64,000 nt of DNA from Euphorbia lathyris. Its lineage: Eukaryota; Streptophyta; Magnoliopsida; Malpighiales; Euphorbiaceae. The stretch is taken from positions 52,825,001-52,889,000 of the forward strand of contig NC_088916.1 of assembly GCF_963576675.1 (NCBI RefSeq), given 5' to 3'. The stretch's first letter is position 1, and each line of letters starts with the position of its first letter. Positions 18,913-30,394 of the stretch are shown one piece after another. The notes under the pieces are model-generated. The model was not told the origin of the DNA. It searched no databases and saw nothing but the letters and a program-made list of their open reading frames with translations. The translations under genes and the position numbers were made by a program.

Positions 18913-20283
18913 TTATGGGAAGGCTCCGCCTCGGTATATTTTCAATCGGTGGCCATTCACCCGTTGGACTGTGTTGTCGGGACCTTGGATTTCTACTGCT
19001 CCGGATGGGTGTGCATTGACGACCGTGTATGGTCCCGACCACTGACTTTTCAATTTTCCAGGGAAAAAACTGAGACGGGAGTTGTATAAGAGAACTTGGT
19101 CCCCATTGTTGAACTCCCGAATTTGCACGTGCTTGTCATGCCATTTTTTCGTACGCTCCTCGTAAAGTTTTGCATTTTCGTACGACCATAGACGAAGTTT
19201 ATCAAGGACATTGAGTTGAAGGAGACGATGTTCCCCTGTAACCTGCACATCAAAATTTAAAAATTTCAGAGCCCAATATGCCTTATGCTCTAATTCCACT
19301 GGTAAGTGGCATGATTTCCCAAAAACTAATCGATAAGGTGACATTCCGATGGGCGTTTTAAACGCCGTGCGATAGGCCCAAAGAGCGTCATCGAGCTTTA
19401 GGCTCCAATCTTTTCTAGAGGTATTAACCGTCTTTTCTAAAATGCGTTTTAATTCCCGGTTAGATACCTCGGCTTGTCCACTAGTTTGTGGGTGATAGGG
19501 TGTGGATACTCGGTGTGCAACCCCATATTTATGCAAAAGTTGGTCGAATTGCCGGTTGCAAAAGTGGGATCCCCTGTCGCTAATGATAGCTTGAAGGGTC
19601 CCAAACCGAGTAAAAATATTTTTCTTGATAAATTTTCCTACCACCTTAGAATCCTTTGAGGGCAAGGCAACAGCTTCCACCCATTTAGAGACATAGTCAA
19701 CGGCCACTAAAATGTGGGCGTTGTTATGCGACTTAGGGAAAGGTCCCATGAAGTCTATCCCCCAAACATCGAAAAGTTCACAAACTATGATTCCTTGTTG
19801 GAGCATTTCATTTTTACGGGAGATGTTCCCGCTCCGTTGACAAGCGTCACATGACTTGACGAAGTCTTGGGAATCTTTGGACATGGTGGGCCAATAAAAG
19901 CCGCATTGCAAGACTTTTGCCATAGTTTGACTCGGGCCAAAATGGCCCCCTGGCTCTTGGGTGTGACACATATGTAATACATGGTTGACCTCTTCCTCCG
20001 GTATGCACATACGAATAATATTGTCAGCACAAGATTTGAACAAAAAAGGTTCTTCCCAAAAATAATTCTTAGCGTCGTGAAAGAACTTCTTACGTTGCTC
20101 GTAGGTAAGGTGCGGGGGAAGAATATTACCGGCCTTGTAGTTTGCCATGTCGGCATACCAAGGTAGAGGGGTTACCGCATAAAGTGTCTCGTCGGGAAAG
20201 GTCTCCTTGATCTCCACAAGTTCCGGAGATTCGGCTTTCTCGCTTTGCAACCGGGAAAGGTGGTCGGCCACGGCATTCTCCAC
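18913..20283 (-). CDS. pol: Athila-1 RNase H tail and integrase
   Basis: 456 codons, open throughout. It starts inside the RNase H/integrase linker ([10 protein letters not shown]). The zinc domain HHCC spans [16 protein letters not shown] to [10 protein letters not shown]. The core has [11 protein letters not shown] (Asp), [12 protein letters not shown] (Asp) and [10 protein letters not shown] (Glu), so the catalytic triad is intact. The C-terminal part has [14 protein letters not shown] and [13 protein letters not shown], ending at [10 protein letters not shown]. It would insert the cDNA into the genome. The only nearby break is a TAA just upstream (about 20320) in the RNase H/integrase linker. 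This is the best preserved domain of the element. Confidence 0.88.
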   Translation of the reverse strand: MENAVADHLSRLQSEKAESPELVEIKETFPDETLYAVTPLPWYADMANYKAGNILPPHLTYEQRKKFFHDAKNYFWEEPFLFKSCADNIIRMCIPEEEVNHVLHMCHTQEPGGHFGPSQTMAKVLQCGFYWPTMSKDSQDFVKSCDACQRSGNISRKNEMLQQGIIVCELFDVWGIDFMGPFPKSHNNAHILVAVDYVSKWVEAVALPSKDSKVVGKFIKKNIFTRFGTLQAIISDRGSHFCNRQFDQLLHKYGVAHRVSTPYHPQTSGQAEVSNRELKRILEKTVNTSRKDWSLKLDDALWAYRTAFKTPIGMSPYRLVFGKSCHLPVELEHKAYWALKFLNFDVQVTGEHRLLQLNVLDKLRLWSYENAKLYEERTKKWHDKHVQIREFNNGDQVLLYNSRLSFFPGKLKSQWSGPYTVVNAHPSGAVEIQGPDNTVQRVNGHRLKIYRGGAFP

Positions 20284-21219
20284 TCCTTTTTTATCTTTTA
20301 TTTCAATGTCGAATTCTTAGAGGAGGAGAATCCATCGTATCAACCGAGGTTTGGCATCTTGCTTGGTCATTAAATAATTAAGAGCTGCGTGGTCAGTGTA
20401 TACGATAATTTTTTATAACACAAGATAAGATCTAAATTTATCGAAAGCAAAAACTACCGCAAGCGTCTCTTTTTGCATGATTGAATAGTTTTGTTGGGCC
20501 TCGTTGAGAGTTTTGCTCGCATAGAAAATTGGGCGGAAAAGTTTATCCACCCGTTGGCCCAAACAAGCACCTACTGCCAAATCACTAGCATCGCACATTA
20601 GTTCGAAGGGGAGTTCCCAATTGGGTTTCACCATGATGGGCGCGTTAATTAGTTTCTGTTTAAGTGTATTAAATGCAATTAAACACTCGGAAGAAAAATT
20701 AAATTCTGCATCCTTTAGGAGGAGTTGGGTCAAGGGGGTTGCTATTTTAGAAAAATCCTTAATGAATCTCCTATAGAAACCCGCGTGACCCAAGAAACTC
20801 CGGATCCCTTTTACGTTGATTGGTGGAGGCAATTTCTCAATCACCTCAATCTTGGCCGGATCGACCGCGATTCCCTCCCCAGACACTTTGTGTCCTAACA
20901 CTATACAATCTTGTACCATAAATTGACACTTTTCCCAACTAAGAGCGAGATTAGTGTCCTCACATCGTTGAAGGACTTTATCAAGATTGTTTAAGCAATT
21001 TTCAAAGGACGACCCAAAACCCAAAAAATCGTCCATGAAGTCCTCCATGAAGTCCTCAATCATTTCGGAGAATATGGCCACCATGCAACGTTAAAAGGTG
21101 GCGGGGGCATTACAAAGCCCAAACAGCATCCGTCTATATGCAAACGTCCCATAAGGACAAGTGAATGTTGTTTTTTCTTGATCTGAATGATCAATGGGGA
21201 TTTGCATATAGCCGGATAG
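20284..21219 (-). pseudogene. pol: Athila-1 RT C-terminal half and RNase H
   Basis: From 21219 leftward: YMQIPIDHSDQEKTTF, then an in-frame TAA after the NAPATF block (near 21092), then MVAIFSEMIEDF and the catalytic FMDDF. The thumb and connection regions follow (ALSWEKCQFMV, GHAGFYRRFIKD). RNase H shows ELMCDASDLAVGACLG, METLAVVFAFDKF-like sequence and, after a TAA at about 20415, VYTDHAAL in the same frame. A further stop replaces the Gln of LLQEFD near 20320. Three stops in all; the five bases 21215-21219 (GATAG) are the left TSD of the solo LTR. Confidence 0.82.
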
Positions 21220-23287
21220 TCTTGGAAATAGGGCTAAGGTATAGCAGCGGAAATATAAAAATTTTAACCTACTTCCTTTTAACCATAGGATCCGTTAATC
21301 GTTATTTCATATAAAGAGGGATAAGAAGATATACCTTTCGATGATCAATCTACCGTTGCAAACGAAGTGCCCACAACTTCAAAGGAGATGTAAACTGTTT
21401 ACCAATCTGCCCCTATTCGAAACAGACCTTTCAGACCTCCGAACGACAATCCCTTCGGTGGAAACGTAGAAGAATATGTCTAGAAGCTACTGTCCAAAAA
21501 TCGCGACGATCCGACGGTTCAATCTCCGGGAATCCTCGAAATAGTGAACTGGCCTGATGTAGGCGAAGAAAAACGAATTTCTCCCTTTTGATTGTTTTTC
21601 TTCTTTCGTGAACACGGTGAGGTTAAATTAGAATCAACCCTTATGAGATGTAACCAAAATAGATTACCTCTAATTAACCAACACAAGATCAAGGAGAAAG
21701 AGGGATGAATTAGATTAATCAATCGATGGAATACCGAATGAATTCTTGTCCACGAACTTGGGGATGGGAATTCTTTCTTTCTCTCTCCAGAAGCAATTTC
21801 GAAAATCACTTGTAGGGGGGAGGAATTAGTGTCTCGAAATTCATTAGGGTAGGGGTATATATATTAGGTTGTATCTAAACCTAGTTAGATAGGAATAGGT
21901 CACTTAATAGGAATCCAATTCAGAATAGGATTTCTAATTATTATCTTACTATATGTCTAATATAATTAGGATAATAATAAGTAACCTAGTTAGCTAATAA
22001 TAGGAGCATATTAATCTAATTAAAACTCCTACTTTAATTATCTCTTAATTAATTTAATTCATAATCCTAATCAAATTAGGATTAGTGGAATAAATTAATT
22101 CCTTCCCTAATCATATATATAAATTTCGACCCCCCTATCCATGTGGGCCTTACTGGGCTCAATTGGGCTTCCATCTATTAATCAGATCCATCTCTCTTTT
22201 GTTTCCAAGTCTTATGTGTGATCCATTAGGTCCTTACTACTTCTGGCCGTATGCAACTATTAAATTAATTTCTTCAAGAATTATATTTAATCCTTGCATA
22301 ACGGAATGATGAACAGAGCATGTTATCGGCATGTCCGTAATCATTCCCCCAGAGTCCGTTAAGAAGACAGGTTGATTCTGCCGTTAACCCTTCCGTATTA
22401 GTTACGGTATAATACGATCCTTTATCAACTACATCCTTGAACTGAATCTTATGACTATGGATGATGTCAAGTCATATATAGCGAGACGTTCGTTTTACTT
22501 GTACAGGCCGAGTCAACTCAAATAGATAGGTTAAGTGAAATCTGTATTTCTACTCTTAAGCTATCACCTTGCAAGGATTTAGAGTCGAGTCTTCCACAAG
22601 CGATCCTTGGACGTATCTCCCATTCGTCGGGAGTGATAAATGCTCAATCCAATGTATAACTACCCTGACATTACCTCCTGTGACACCCAACCTTTGCAGT
22701 TCACACCCCAGAGTCATCTCTGTTAAGGATCGTGGGACCACGCGATCAAAGTCTCACATTCAGTAATTCAGGATGACCAATTAACATTCCTTTGAGTCTG
22801 AGGATTATTTATACCTATTAATACCAATGAGATGAACAGGTGACAAGGACAAATCTACCCATCCTGTTATCTCAAATCGGATCCCCAATCCTAATGAACG
22901 ACGTTTCATCGGATCTATGTAACTGTCCAGATATCTATATATGTGAAGCTTGTGAGATCAGCTTTCTGTCGGACAGAAGACATTGTTACATATAAGTCTC
23001 AACAGTGATATGTCAATCCTAAACATCTCACTTGACTTGGGGTGGTTTTAAGTTTATTAGTTTATTATAAATTCTTGTCTCACTTCATGCTTGTATGAAC
23101 ACTTTATAATCACTTTAAACAAACTTACGGATTTCCTTTTATTAGACTTTATTTAGTGCTGTAAAAGGGTTTGCCTTTATATAGTTATCAAACATATATC
23201 TTATTAAAACAAATGATATAAAGAACAATTCATTTACAATAAGTTTGCATCCTACAACCATTGTCTTTAGGACACTAAACCCCAACA
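21220..23287 (-). mobile_element. 2.07-kb solo LTR in the Athila-1 RT gene
   Basis: Flanked by GATAG (21215-21219 and 23288-23292); the Athila RT reading matches across the gap (GATGG...CTATC continues as a Gly-Tyr-Ser-Gly-Tyr-type block). On the minus strand it starts TGTTGGGGTTTAGTGTCC, like LTRs of some plant copia families, and ends CTATTTCCAAGA, so the last CA has decayed or the end has changed. No gag or pol is inside. The family is different from the other copia LTRs here. Small ORFs inside are not supported. Confidence 0.75.
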
Positions 23288-24463
23288 GATAGGCCATCGA
23301 GGGTACAAAAGAATTTGTGTCCCGCCATTCTCTCCAACATTTGGTCAATGAATGGCAAGGGAAAATGATCTTTTCGGGTGGCTTCGTTAAGTTTTCTATA
23401 GTCGATACATACCCGCCACCCCGTTACTTTTCGTGTGGGGATTAATTCCCCTTGATCATTTTCCGTCACCGTTGTGCCCCCTTTTTTGGGGAACGCATTG
23501 GACCGGACTAACCCATTGACTATCGAAGATAGGAAAGATTATACCTGCGTCGAGGAGTTTGATTACCTCGGCCTTCACTGCCTCTTTTATGTTCGGGTTA
23601 AGTCGTCGTTGCGGTTGCACGGAGGGTTTGACTTCATCCTCCATAAAGATGCGGTGTGTGCAAATGGTGGGGCTAATCCCTTTGATGTCGTGAATGGTCC
23701 ATCCAAATGCGCCTTTATGTTTTTGTAACACCGCAATCAATGCTTCCTCCATTTCCTCTGTCAAAAGAGAATATATGACAACGGGTAAGAAACTAGGAGG
23801 TTGTAAAAATACATATTTCAAATTAGGAGGCAAGGGTTTAAGTTCCAAAGTCGGGGGCTCTTCGAGAGATGACTTTGGCTTCGCCTTGTTATCCCGGTCC
23901 AAACCCTCGAACCGGTTCCTCGCCAACAAACATTGTTCTATCTCGGAGGAGTATTCAAACGGTTTATTCAATGGCTCCTCATCCACGTGCTCACTTTTGT
24001 TTGAATCGAAAGAGGCTTCCATGGAAGGCCTATCACACAAATTCTCAACAAACAGATCAATAGAGTCTACGGAATTTAAAAAATTACAACCCTCCATGGT
24101 ATGAGAGGGGAATTTCATGGAGTTGTATACGTTAAATTCTACCTCTTCATCTTGCAACCGTAGTATAAGCTTACCCTCGTGGACGTCGATGAGAGTCCTA
24201 CCCGTTGCAAGAAATGGTCTTCCTAGGAGGATTGGTACCGAATCATCTTCCGCCATATCGAGCACTACAAAATCGACGGGGAAAATGAACTTGTCCACTT
24301 TCACTAAGACAACCTCCACAACTCCTTTCGGCCGGGCAATTGATCTATCGGCCAATTGAAGCGTCATGTTGGTAGGCTTTGGCTCTCCCAAACCGAGTTT
24401 CCTAAAAACGGACAAACGCATTAGATTGATACTAGCACCTAAATCACATAAAGCTCTACTAAA
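23288..24463 (-). pseudogene. pol: Athila-1 protease and RT N-terminus
   Basis: After a TAG at about 24462 the frame reads ALCDLGASINLMRL (aspartic protease site) and VPILLGRPFLATGRTLID. A linker follows, then the RT start with HKGAFGWTIHDIKGI, TCTHRIFMEDE and IIFPIFDSQWVSPVQ. A one-base indel in an A/G run near 23480 moves the rest (MTENDQGEL, VCIDYRKLNEATRKDHF, FIDQMLERMAG) to another frame. It ends at the solo LTR insertion. Confidence 0.85.
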
Positions 24464-25205
24464 CTAAACATTACCAATTGTGCATGGGATGGAAAAACTT
24501 CCCAAATCTTTGAGTTTAGGTGGGAGTTTATTCATTATAATCGCGGAGCATTCCTCCGTTAGCGCTACCGTTTCATTTTGTTCTAACTTTCTCTTTTTGG
24601 CGAGGATTTCTTTAAGAAACTTTGCATAGGTCGGCATTTGTTCCAATGCCTCCGCAAATGGGATATTAATGTGAAGTTTCTTAAAAATTTCCAAAAACTT
24701 GCCATATTGGTGATCCAATTTTTCCTTTTTTAGTCTTTGTGGAAATGGGAGCTTCGGTACATAAGCCCCAATTGGATCACTAACATCTTTACTATTATCC
24801 GAGGAAGCCAAGGTTTTTGGGTCCGAACTGGGGTTGCTTACCGCTTCCGGTTCGTTACTTACCTTTGGAGCGGTTGGAATCGCCTTTGGAACCGGTGGCT
24901 CCAAACCCTTACCACTACGGAGTGTAATCGCTTGCGCGGTCTCCCGATTCTTGGGCCTTGGGTTTTGTCCGATATTGGTTGGGAGAGAATCGTGTTGTCT
25001 CTCTTGTTGTTGGCGATTCAATTGGCCCAAATCCCTAAAAAAAGCCTCATTGTCAGCAAGACGGGAAGATATTTCCTTAAGGAGATTAATTACCGTGGAG
25101 TCTTTCGTGTTGCTAGGACGTTGAGAAGCTTGTCCTCCTTGGGCGTTGGGGGATTGACCCAAACTTTGCTCCTTGTATTCATTATTAAATCTGGATGGGG
25201 GCTTC
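24464..25205 (-). pseudogene. gag: Athila-1 gag C-terminus to protease linker
   Basis: Downstream of the copia insertion the gag frame continues: PPSRFNNEYKEQ, a Gln-rich region, RETAQAITLRSGK (a hallmark of Athila gag ends), then PFPQRLKKEKLDHQYGKFLEIFKKLHINIPF and SFSIPCTIGN. The last five bases next to the insertion (25201-25205, GCTTC on +) are one TSD copy of the copia element. The frame is open to the stop at about 24462. Confidence 0.85.
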
Positions 25206-26544
25206 TGTTGGTCCCTTATAACGTAACAAGTTAGTTCCAAGGGGGGGGGGGGGTAGGAACTATTTAAAATTTTATTACGTTAAGGCTGACTTCTTTTTCT
25301 TTGAAAAAAGGATAACACAGCGCGCTGAGTAAATTAAGACACTAGCTTAGTCAACTGGTGACTAAGTCAGCTTCTTTCTTTGAGTCAGGAGATAGCACTT
25401 GAGTCTATTCCTGAACTCAGATACTCAATATATACAACTCAGCGTGACCTCTTTACTTGGTCAGTTTTGTTTAAGCAAGCAATATATATATATTAAGGAG
25501 TTTAAGGTTAGAAAGATGTTACTCAGCAGATTTATCCAGGTTCGGCCTCTGAGCCTACGTCCTGTCCCCGGAACACGTTCCGAGCTTTCGAATTCTCTAC
25601 TGAGCTCTTTAACGGTAGAGCATCAAACCTTTTATAACTTAGAAGCAGAGTATAACCAGAGTACCTTCCTCTATACCTCTACTCACTCCTAATCTCTCGC
25701 TGAGTACTATAACCGAGTACTCAGCCTCTCCTTTCTAATCTCTACAAATGATAAAGATTTGTCCTAAACAACAATTGCTAAGACACCTTAGATGATTGAA
25801 TAATCACTCTAGACTTTTACACGAAAGATATAGAATTTGGTGTAAGTATTTGCTTTGCTTTTTCTCACAGAACTTTGAGTAGAATTTTGGTCAGCGTAAT
25901 GGCTTGATAAAGTTCTGTTGTAATGAAGCAACTGAAGGGCACTATTTATAGAGACGTCTAAGACATCAGTCATTTCGAATTTCGAAATAACCGTTGGAGG
26001 GAAACGGCTTGCTGTCGTTGTCACTCAGTCTTGCTCAGAGCTCTCGGCCAATCAGATTTGAGTATCTTCTGTCCTCGGTCAGCTTTTAGTCAGTTTGGCA
26101 GAATGTCTCTCCATTTATGGTAAGGTCAACTAGATAGCGTCCTGTGTCTTCTGAACTTTACCCAAAGTGGAAACACTTTGTCTGGAAGTTGTTCTTTCTC
26201 AGCTGCTGTCTTGTACTCTTTGTCGATTCAACTCAGCAGCTTCACTCCGAAGTTGTTCAACGAAGGTCTTCTAGATCCTTCTCTCGCTGAGTTGCGTTTT
26301 GTTCATAACGACAGCGTTTTGCACACGCGGGCCGAGTGGTCTTGATCTGTTTGACTTGGGCTTTGACTTCCGTATTGGGCTTTAAGCCATTTAGTCTTTA
26401 TGTCTTATAAACAATTTAACTCAACATTGAACAAACACATTAGTGTAATAAATCAAAGCATTTAAACTTAGTGTGTTTAGAATATAATTAAATTTACTTA
26501 AATAATTTTGTCAAATCAAAATCATATGGAAAGGTGTTTCAACA
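25206..26544 (-). repeat. copia-1 3' LTR
   Basis: 1339 bases. On the + strand it starts TGTTGGTCCC with a run of 14 G (7 in the partner). TATA box TATAAATA is on the minus strand near 25940. The four hexamers GCTGAG, CTCAGC, GTCAGC and GCTGAC occur about twelve times. Confidence 0.93.
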
Positions 26545-27053
26545 AACTCCCCCATTTTGATGTTGGCAAAACTATTCAGCGAGGAACTCAGTGTTGAGCT
26601 CCCCCATGATAGTTGACCTATTATTACTTAGCAAACTCCCCCGTCATGGTTGAGCTACTGACTTAGTTTTACTCTAAACATTTTAAGGTTTACTCGAGTA
26701 AGTCTAAGGTCAGTTTTCAGATATAGGTCAGCTCATGGAACATATTCTATTTTACTCAGTATTAAGCGGAAGGTTTAACATTCAGAGAGCACTGAGTAAT
26801 CATTTTGTTCAATGGGTCTTATGAGACAGTGTTTTATAAACATACAAGACAATGTCAAACATTTAATCAGCATAAGATACAATCAACAAGTATTATAGAC
26901 AGTAAACACAGTTGATGTAATTGAAGATACATAATAATTAAATACTCAGCATCATATATAAGATACTTAGGTTGGGATAAAAGATGCAAGTATTGAATTG
27001 AATTAAAGTAGTCAGCGTATACATCTCAAAGATAAGACTGTGCTAGCCTATTT
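26545..27053 (-). promoter_or_regulatory. copia-1 post-ORF spacer with three polypurine-tract-like motifs
   Basis: On the minus strand AAAATGGGGGAGTT (26545-26560) abuts the 3' LTR and is the expected plus-strand primer. Two more GGGGGAG tracts lie at about 26595-26605 and 26632-26645. The rest is non-coding and rich in ACTCAG-type words. Confidence 0.65.
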
Positions 27054-28439
27054 CTATTTCTTTTTCTTTAGCTTGGACTGACTACTTCTAGGAGCCTCCT
27101 GCTGAGTTCTAGCTTGTTCTTTCTCCCCCGTTTTGTCAGCATCGGGTGGAGGAGGAATTCTAAAGGAGTCGGTTAAGACTGCGGTGGTCAGTACGCCGGA
27201 CAGCTCCTTAAGTTTACCGGCACTTTCTTTGATGCTGTCGAAAACAATAACGCCTTCATCCAAGACCTCTTTAGGTATACCCAGTTCAGCGGCGCTGAGT
27301 AGGCTCAGGATGTAGGCTTGAGACTTACCTACCCAAGTAATTGTATCTAACAGCGCAGTAAACACTTGATGAAATGTCTTCAGCAGGGCTGAGTCATAGT
27401 ATTGACGCTGGATATTGTTATGACGCACATGTGTGAAGGTCTTTTGGGTAGTGACCAGAATCTCATTCTGCTTCATCTGGTCAGTGTCCATCTCTTGTTT
27501 ATTTAAGTTCAGCAGACGAACTGCTTCGCTAATTTGCTCCACCGAGCATTGAGAGTAGGAAGCCAGCTGATGGTTGGTCTTGGTTTGCTCAGTGTGAAGC
27601 TGGGCAAAGAGCATCTTAACTTCATCAGAAGTTTCATAGTGAGTGTTCGCAGTTGACAAGGTCTGGAATTGGCCTTGAAGAGTGTTAAGATGTTGAACCG
27701 TTGTCAGTTGGAGCTCAGCCAGCTTCGTTATTGAGTCCTGCTTGGGCTGATGTGATTGAATTGAGATCATATCACTTAGCAGATCCTTCAGTCCTTTAAC
27801 CTCATTTAAGAGCTGAGTGACTTGGGACAGCTGAGTTGATGCATTGTTAGTAGACCCAGCAGTAGGTTCAGCAGTTTGATGAATATCCTTGATTAATGAC
27901 TGCACCGAGTTGATGAGTTGTCTACCAGACTCGGTGGCATGCAGATAGCTGAGTGATCCTTCATCAGGTTGCCTAGTTTCCTTAGTGTGACCAGTTGGTG
28001 GAGGAGTCAGAGTGATGATATGGTCAGTGACTGGAAAGGAGTTTTCAGTCTGCACTTGGTTTTCTAGAAGAGATGGTTGATCGGCAGGAATTATGGTTGG
28101 TGAAGAAGTAATCCGAATAGATTCAGTGCTGACGGGGGCATGAATGTTCTGAGTCAGCATAGTGCTTGGAGCAGCAGTATTGACGAGAACTTGCTCGATT
28201 TGTCTTGTAGAGTTGGCGGAAGCATTTAAGTCGGCTTGTTCCTTTTGTGAAGAAACAGAGGCTTGCTTTTCAAGAGAAGCTTGTTGAGAAGAAGGGGTTT
28301 GCTTACTGAAAAACTTTAACTTAAGCGAAGAAGGATCTTTTCTTGGCTTTTGTACAGGAAGGTCAATGACAGTTGTTTGACTTGCCTTTACTAATCTTCT
28401 TCTGCGAGGAGGAGTAGGATCAGCTTGGATAGATTCTCC
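27054..28439 (-). CDS. copia-1 extra (env-like position) ORF, C-terminal part
   Basis: This is the continuation of the ORF at 28440-29909 after a single stop at about 28440. The frame is open from there through MLTQNIHAPV (28160) to 27054. It is Ser/Thr/Gln-rich at first, then has a helical region with heptad-like leucines (SQVTQLLNEVKGLKDLLSDM; QVFTALLDTITWVGKSQAYI) and a Lys-rich end. Copia-2 has the same order (56180-57071), including TWVGKSQ / SWVSKSH and IPPPPD. I see no signal peptide or clear membrane span, so an envelope role is not supported by sequence; the function is unknown. Confidence 0.65.
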   Translation of the reverse strand, partial: GESIQADPTPPRRRRLVKASQTTVIDLPVQKPRKDPSSLKLKFFSKQTPSSQQASLEKQASVSSQKEQADLNASANSTRQIEQVLVNTAAPSTMLTQNIHAPVSTESIRITSSPTIIPADQPSLLENQVQTENSFPVTDHIITLTPPPTGHTKETRQPDEGSLSYLHATESGRQLINSVQSLIKDIHQTAEPTAGSTNNASTQLSQVTQLLNEVKGLKDLLSDMISIQSHQPKQDSITKLAELQLTTVQHLNTLQGQFQTLSTANTHYETSDEVKMLFAQLHTEQTKTNHQLASYSQCSVEQISEAVRLLNLNKQEMDTDQMKQNEILVTTQKTFTHVRHNNIQRQYYDSALLKTFHQVFTALLDTITWVGKSQAYILSLLSAAELGIPKEVLDEGVIVFDSIKESAGKLKELSGVLTTAVLTDSFRIPPPPDADKTGEKEQARTQQEAPRSSQSKLKKKK

Positions 28440-29909
28440 TTAGTGAGAAGGAGAAGTCTCTTCTTGATCAGCATTGGGCTGGTTAGCTTGTTCTTGTACT
28501 TCATCTGCAGCCAACTCAGTACTAGTTGGGTCAGCAGCTTCCTCTTCACTCGATGTCTTCTCAGCGTCATCCTGATCGCTTTCTTCTTCTTCTTCTTCTT
28601 CTTCTTCTACTTCCTCATCATCTTGATCTTCGTTATCTAATTCTTCTTCCACCTGAGTGATGAAGTGATCATCCAGTTCCACATCATATTTTTGATGCTC
28701 AGCTTCAGTTCCCTGACATTGTTTGAAGTGAGAATCACCAGGAACAATGATGTCAGTGGGGATAGCATCAATTGGGGTCAGCCCTGAAGACTTCGTCTTC
28801 TTCAGAGGTTGCTCAACAGCATCCACTCTTTCTTCTGTATCAGGCTCATCTTGCCTGCTTCTCTTTTGAGCTGACTTAGGTCTCTCCTGACCTTTTTGAG
28901 CAGCTGACTTCAGCTTTTTTGCCGGCGACTCAGCATCTTTCGAAGGAGTCCCAACAGCTTTTCTTTTGCGGGCAGCTAGAGCCTTTGTTCTTTTGCCCTT
29001 CTTTGGGGCAGTCTCCTCAGCAGGCTGATCACCACCTTTGGCTTTCTTAACCGGTTGGTTATACTTCAGGTCACGCAGCGCAGCAGCTGTTATCTCAGAG
29101 CCTTGGGCCTGAGTTTCCTCGAATAGGTCAATCTGATGGTCTATGAGGATTCTGGTTATGAGTGAGCCCAGCCTTAAAGTTCCAGTGCTCCTTTGGAAGC
29201 CGACTATTAAGAAAACTGGCATATTGATAGGCTTATAAGTCAGCATGTGCCATATGAAGCACTGCTCGAAGTTTGCCGCTAAGCTGGTGCAATTAATCTT
29301 AGGGTAGATGTAATTGGTCAGCAGATAGTGTGCCATCTTTTGGTGCTGACCCATTGAGGAACTGGAGATTTCTCCAGAATGGCCAGGGGGCTTGCAGAAG
29401 GTGGCTAAGTACCCAGTTCCTTCATGATCACCAGTTCTCCTTAGTTTTGTCCCTTCATTCTTTAACTTCAGCAAGTTTGCAAGGTAGGTAGGGTTGACAA
29501 AGATTGTTTTCTCCTTTACCACTGTTACTAGGCAGTCCTGATTATCTTCAGCAACCCGTAGATTATGGTAGAATTCCCTTACTAAGTCAGGATAAGTTGG
29601 ATCTCTGATTGAGAACAGCTCCGTCCATCCATTCTTCGATATCCATTCACAGAACGGTTGCTTGGTTTCTACGAAAGCCTCAGAGAACCATCTTGAGAAG
29701 TCTATCTTCCACTCTCTAACGTCTTCAAAGACTTTAGTGTAGGTTTTGAATTTGGTCGGCTTTCCTTTAGATGAGGTAGCTTGGCCATCTTTGCCTTTGC
29801 TCGGTGTAGTGGCTTTAGTCGTTTCAGGCAGAGTAGTATGCTTAGAAGGTTCATCGGAACTGGTCTTAGGGTGACCGGCACCGGAGATGTTCACTGAAAT
29901 CTTAGTCAT
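28440..29909 (-). CDS. copia-1 extra ORF, N-terminal part (plant transposon protein domain)
   Basis: 489 codons starting 485 bases downstream of the pol stop. Residues about 75-300 form a globular domain: PFCEWISKNGW, YPDLVREFYHNLRVA, IFVNPTYLANLLKLKNEG, MAHYLLTNYIYPKIN and FEQCFIWHMLTYKPINMPVF. It resembles the domain annotated in many plants as 'putative plant transposon protein' (I believe Pfam Transposase_32). The same domain stands at 54183-55100 in copia-2, clearly homologous. The rest is a basic region with bipartite Lys/Arg clusters and then a long Asp/Glu tract (GAA/GAG repeats at about 28580-28625). An intact SIRE-type element carries one long ORF here. Confidence 0.75.
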   Translation of the reverse strand: MTKISVNISGAGHPKTSSDEPSKHTTLPETTKATTPSKGKDGQATSSKGKPTKFKTYTKVFEDVREWKIDFSRWFSEAFVETKQPFCEWISKNGWTELFSIRDPTYPDLVREFYHNLRVAEDNQDCLVTVVKEKTIFVNPTYLANLLKLKNEGTKLRRTGDHEGTGYLATFCKPPGHSGEISSSSMGQHQKMAHYLLTNYIYPKINCTSLAANFEQCFIWHMLTYKPINMPVFLIVGFQRSTGTLRLGSLITRILIDHQIDLFEETQAQGSEITAAALRDLKYNQPVKKAKGGDQPAEETAPKKGKRTKALAARKRKAVGTPSKDAESPAKKLKSAAQKGQERPKSAQKRSRQDEPDTEERVDAVEQPLKKTKSSGLTPIDAIPTDIIVPGDSHFKQCQGTEAEHQKYDVELDDHFITQVEEELDNEDQDDEEVEEEEEEEEESDQDDAEKTSSEEEAADPTSTELAADEVQEQANQPNADQEETSPSH

Positions 29910-30394
29910 AGTTTCAGAGAAGGGTTTGGAAGTCTTGAGAGTTTTTAGAGAGAGAATGCTTATGCCTGAGAATTCGGTAAGTGTAAAGTGATAAAAATGG
30001 GGATTTGCCCATTATTTATAGCGGTGAAAAGTGGATCTTATCGAATCCATGTGTCAGTTTTGCCTTGGGATTGTCAACCGATAATGATCCTGGTTTTTAT
30101 GACACATTCGGCGCATACATCATCCTAGGTGGCTATTCGCGTGCTCTAGCATTAAATGCAATGGATCTTATACTCAGCGTTTAGAATACTAAGCGTTTTA
30201 TATTCTGAGTGGTCAGTTTTATACAAACGGATGATTTCTCAGTTTGAGATAACTACTCGGTGCCAATGTTTGCTCAGTATGTGATATTCATTTATTTAGC
30301 ATTAATCACTCAGCACACATCTATTCACTCAGCAAATAATAGATCATTCAGCATGTTAATTCACTCAGCATGAATCTATATTAAGAGCTGGAAT
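29910..30394 (-). other. copia-1 spacer between pol and the extra ORF
   Basis: Non-coding, 485 bases, with repeated ACTCAGC words (about 30170-30370). There is a TATA-like TATAAATAATGGG on the minus strand near 30010-30022, about 110 bases upstream of the ORF start; an internal promoter for the extra ORF is possible but is inference. Copia-2 has a spacer of similar length at the same place, with a similar TATAAATAG at about 54072-54080. Confidence 0.5.

Noticed and set aside
18374..19042. 222-codon minus-strand open frame after the Athila-1 integrase
   Set aside because: Overlaps the integrase end in another frame and runs through the hairpin cluster; no family resemblance; it is not an env-like gene.
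21519..22766. Small open frames in the 2.07-kb solo LTR as a captured gene
   Set aside because: The TSD and LTR-like start explain the insert; frames are short, in different phases and without motif.
28440..29909. Viral envelope gene in the copia element
   Set aside because: No signal peptide, membrane segment or glycoprotein features seen; the domain resembles a plant transposon protein of unknown function.
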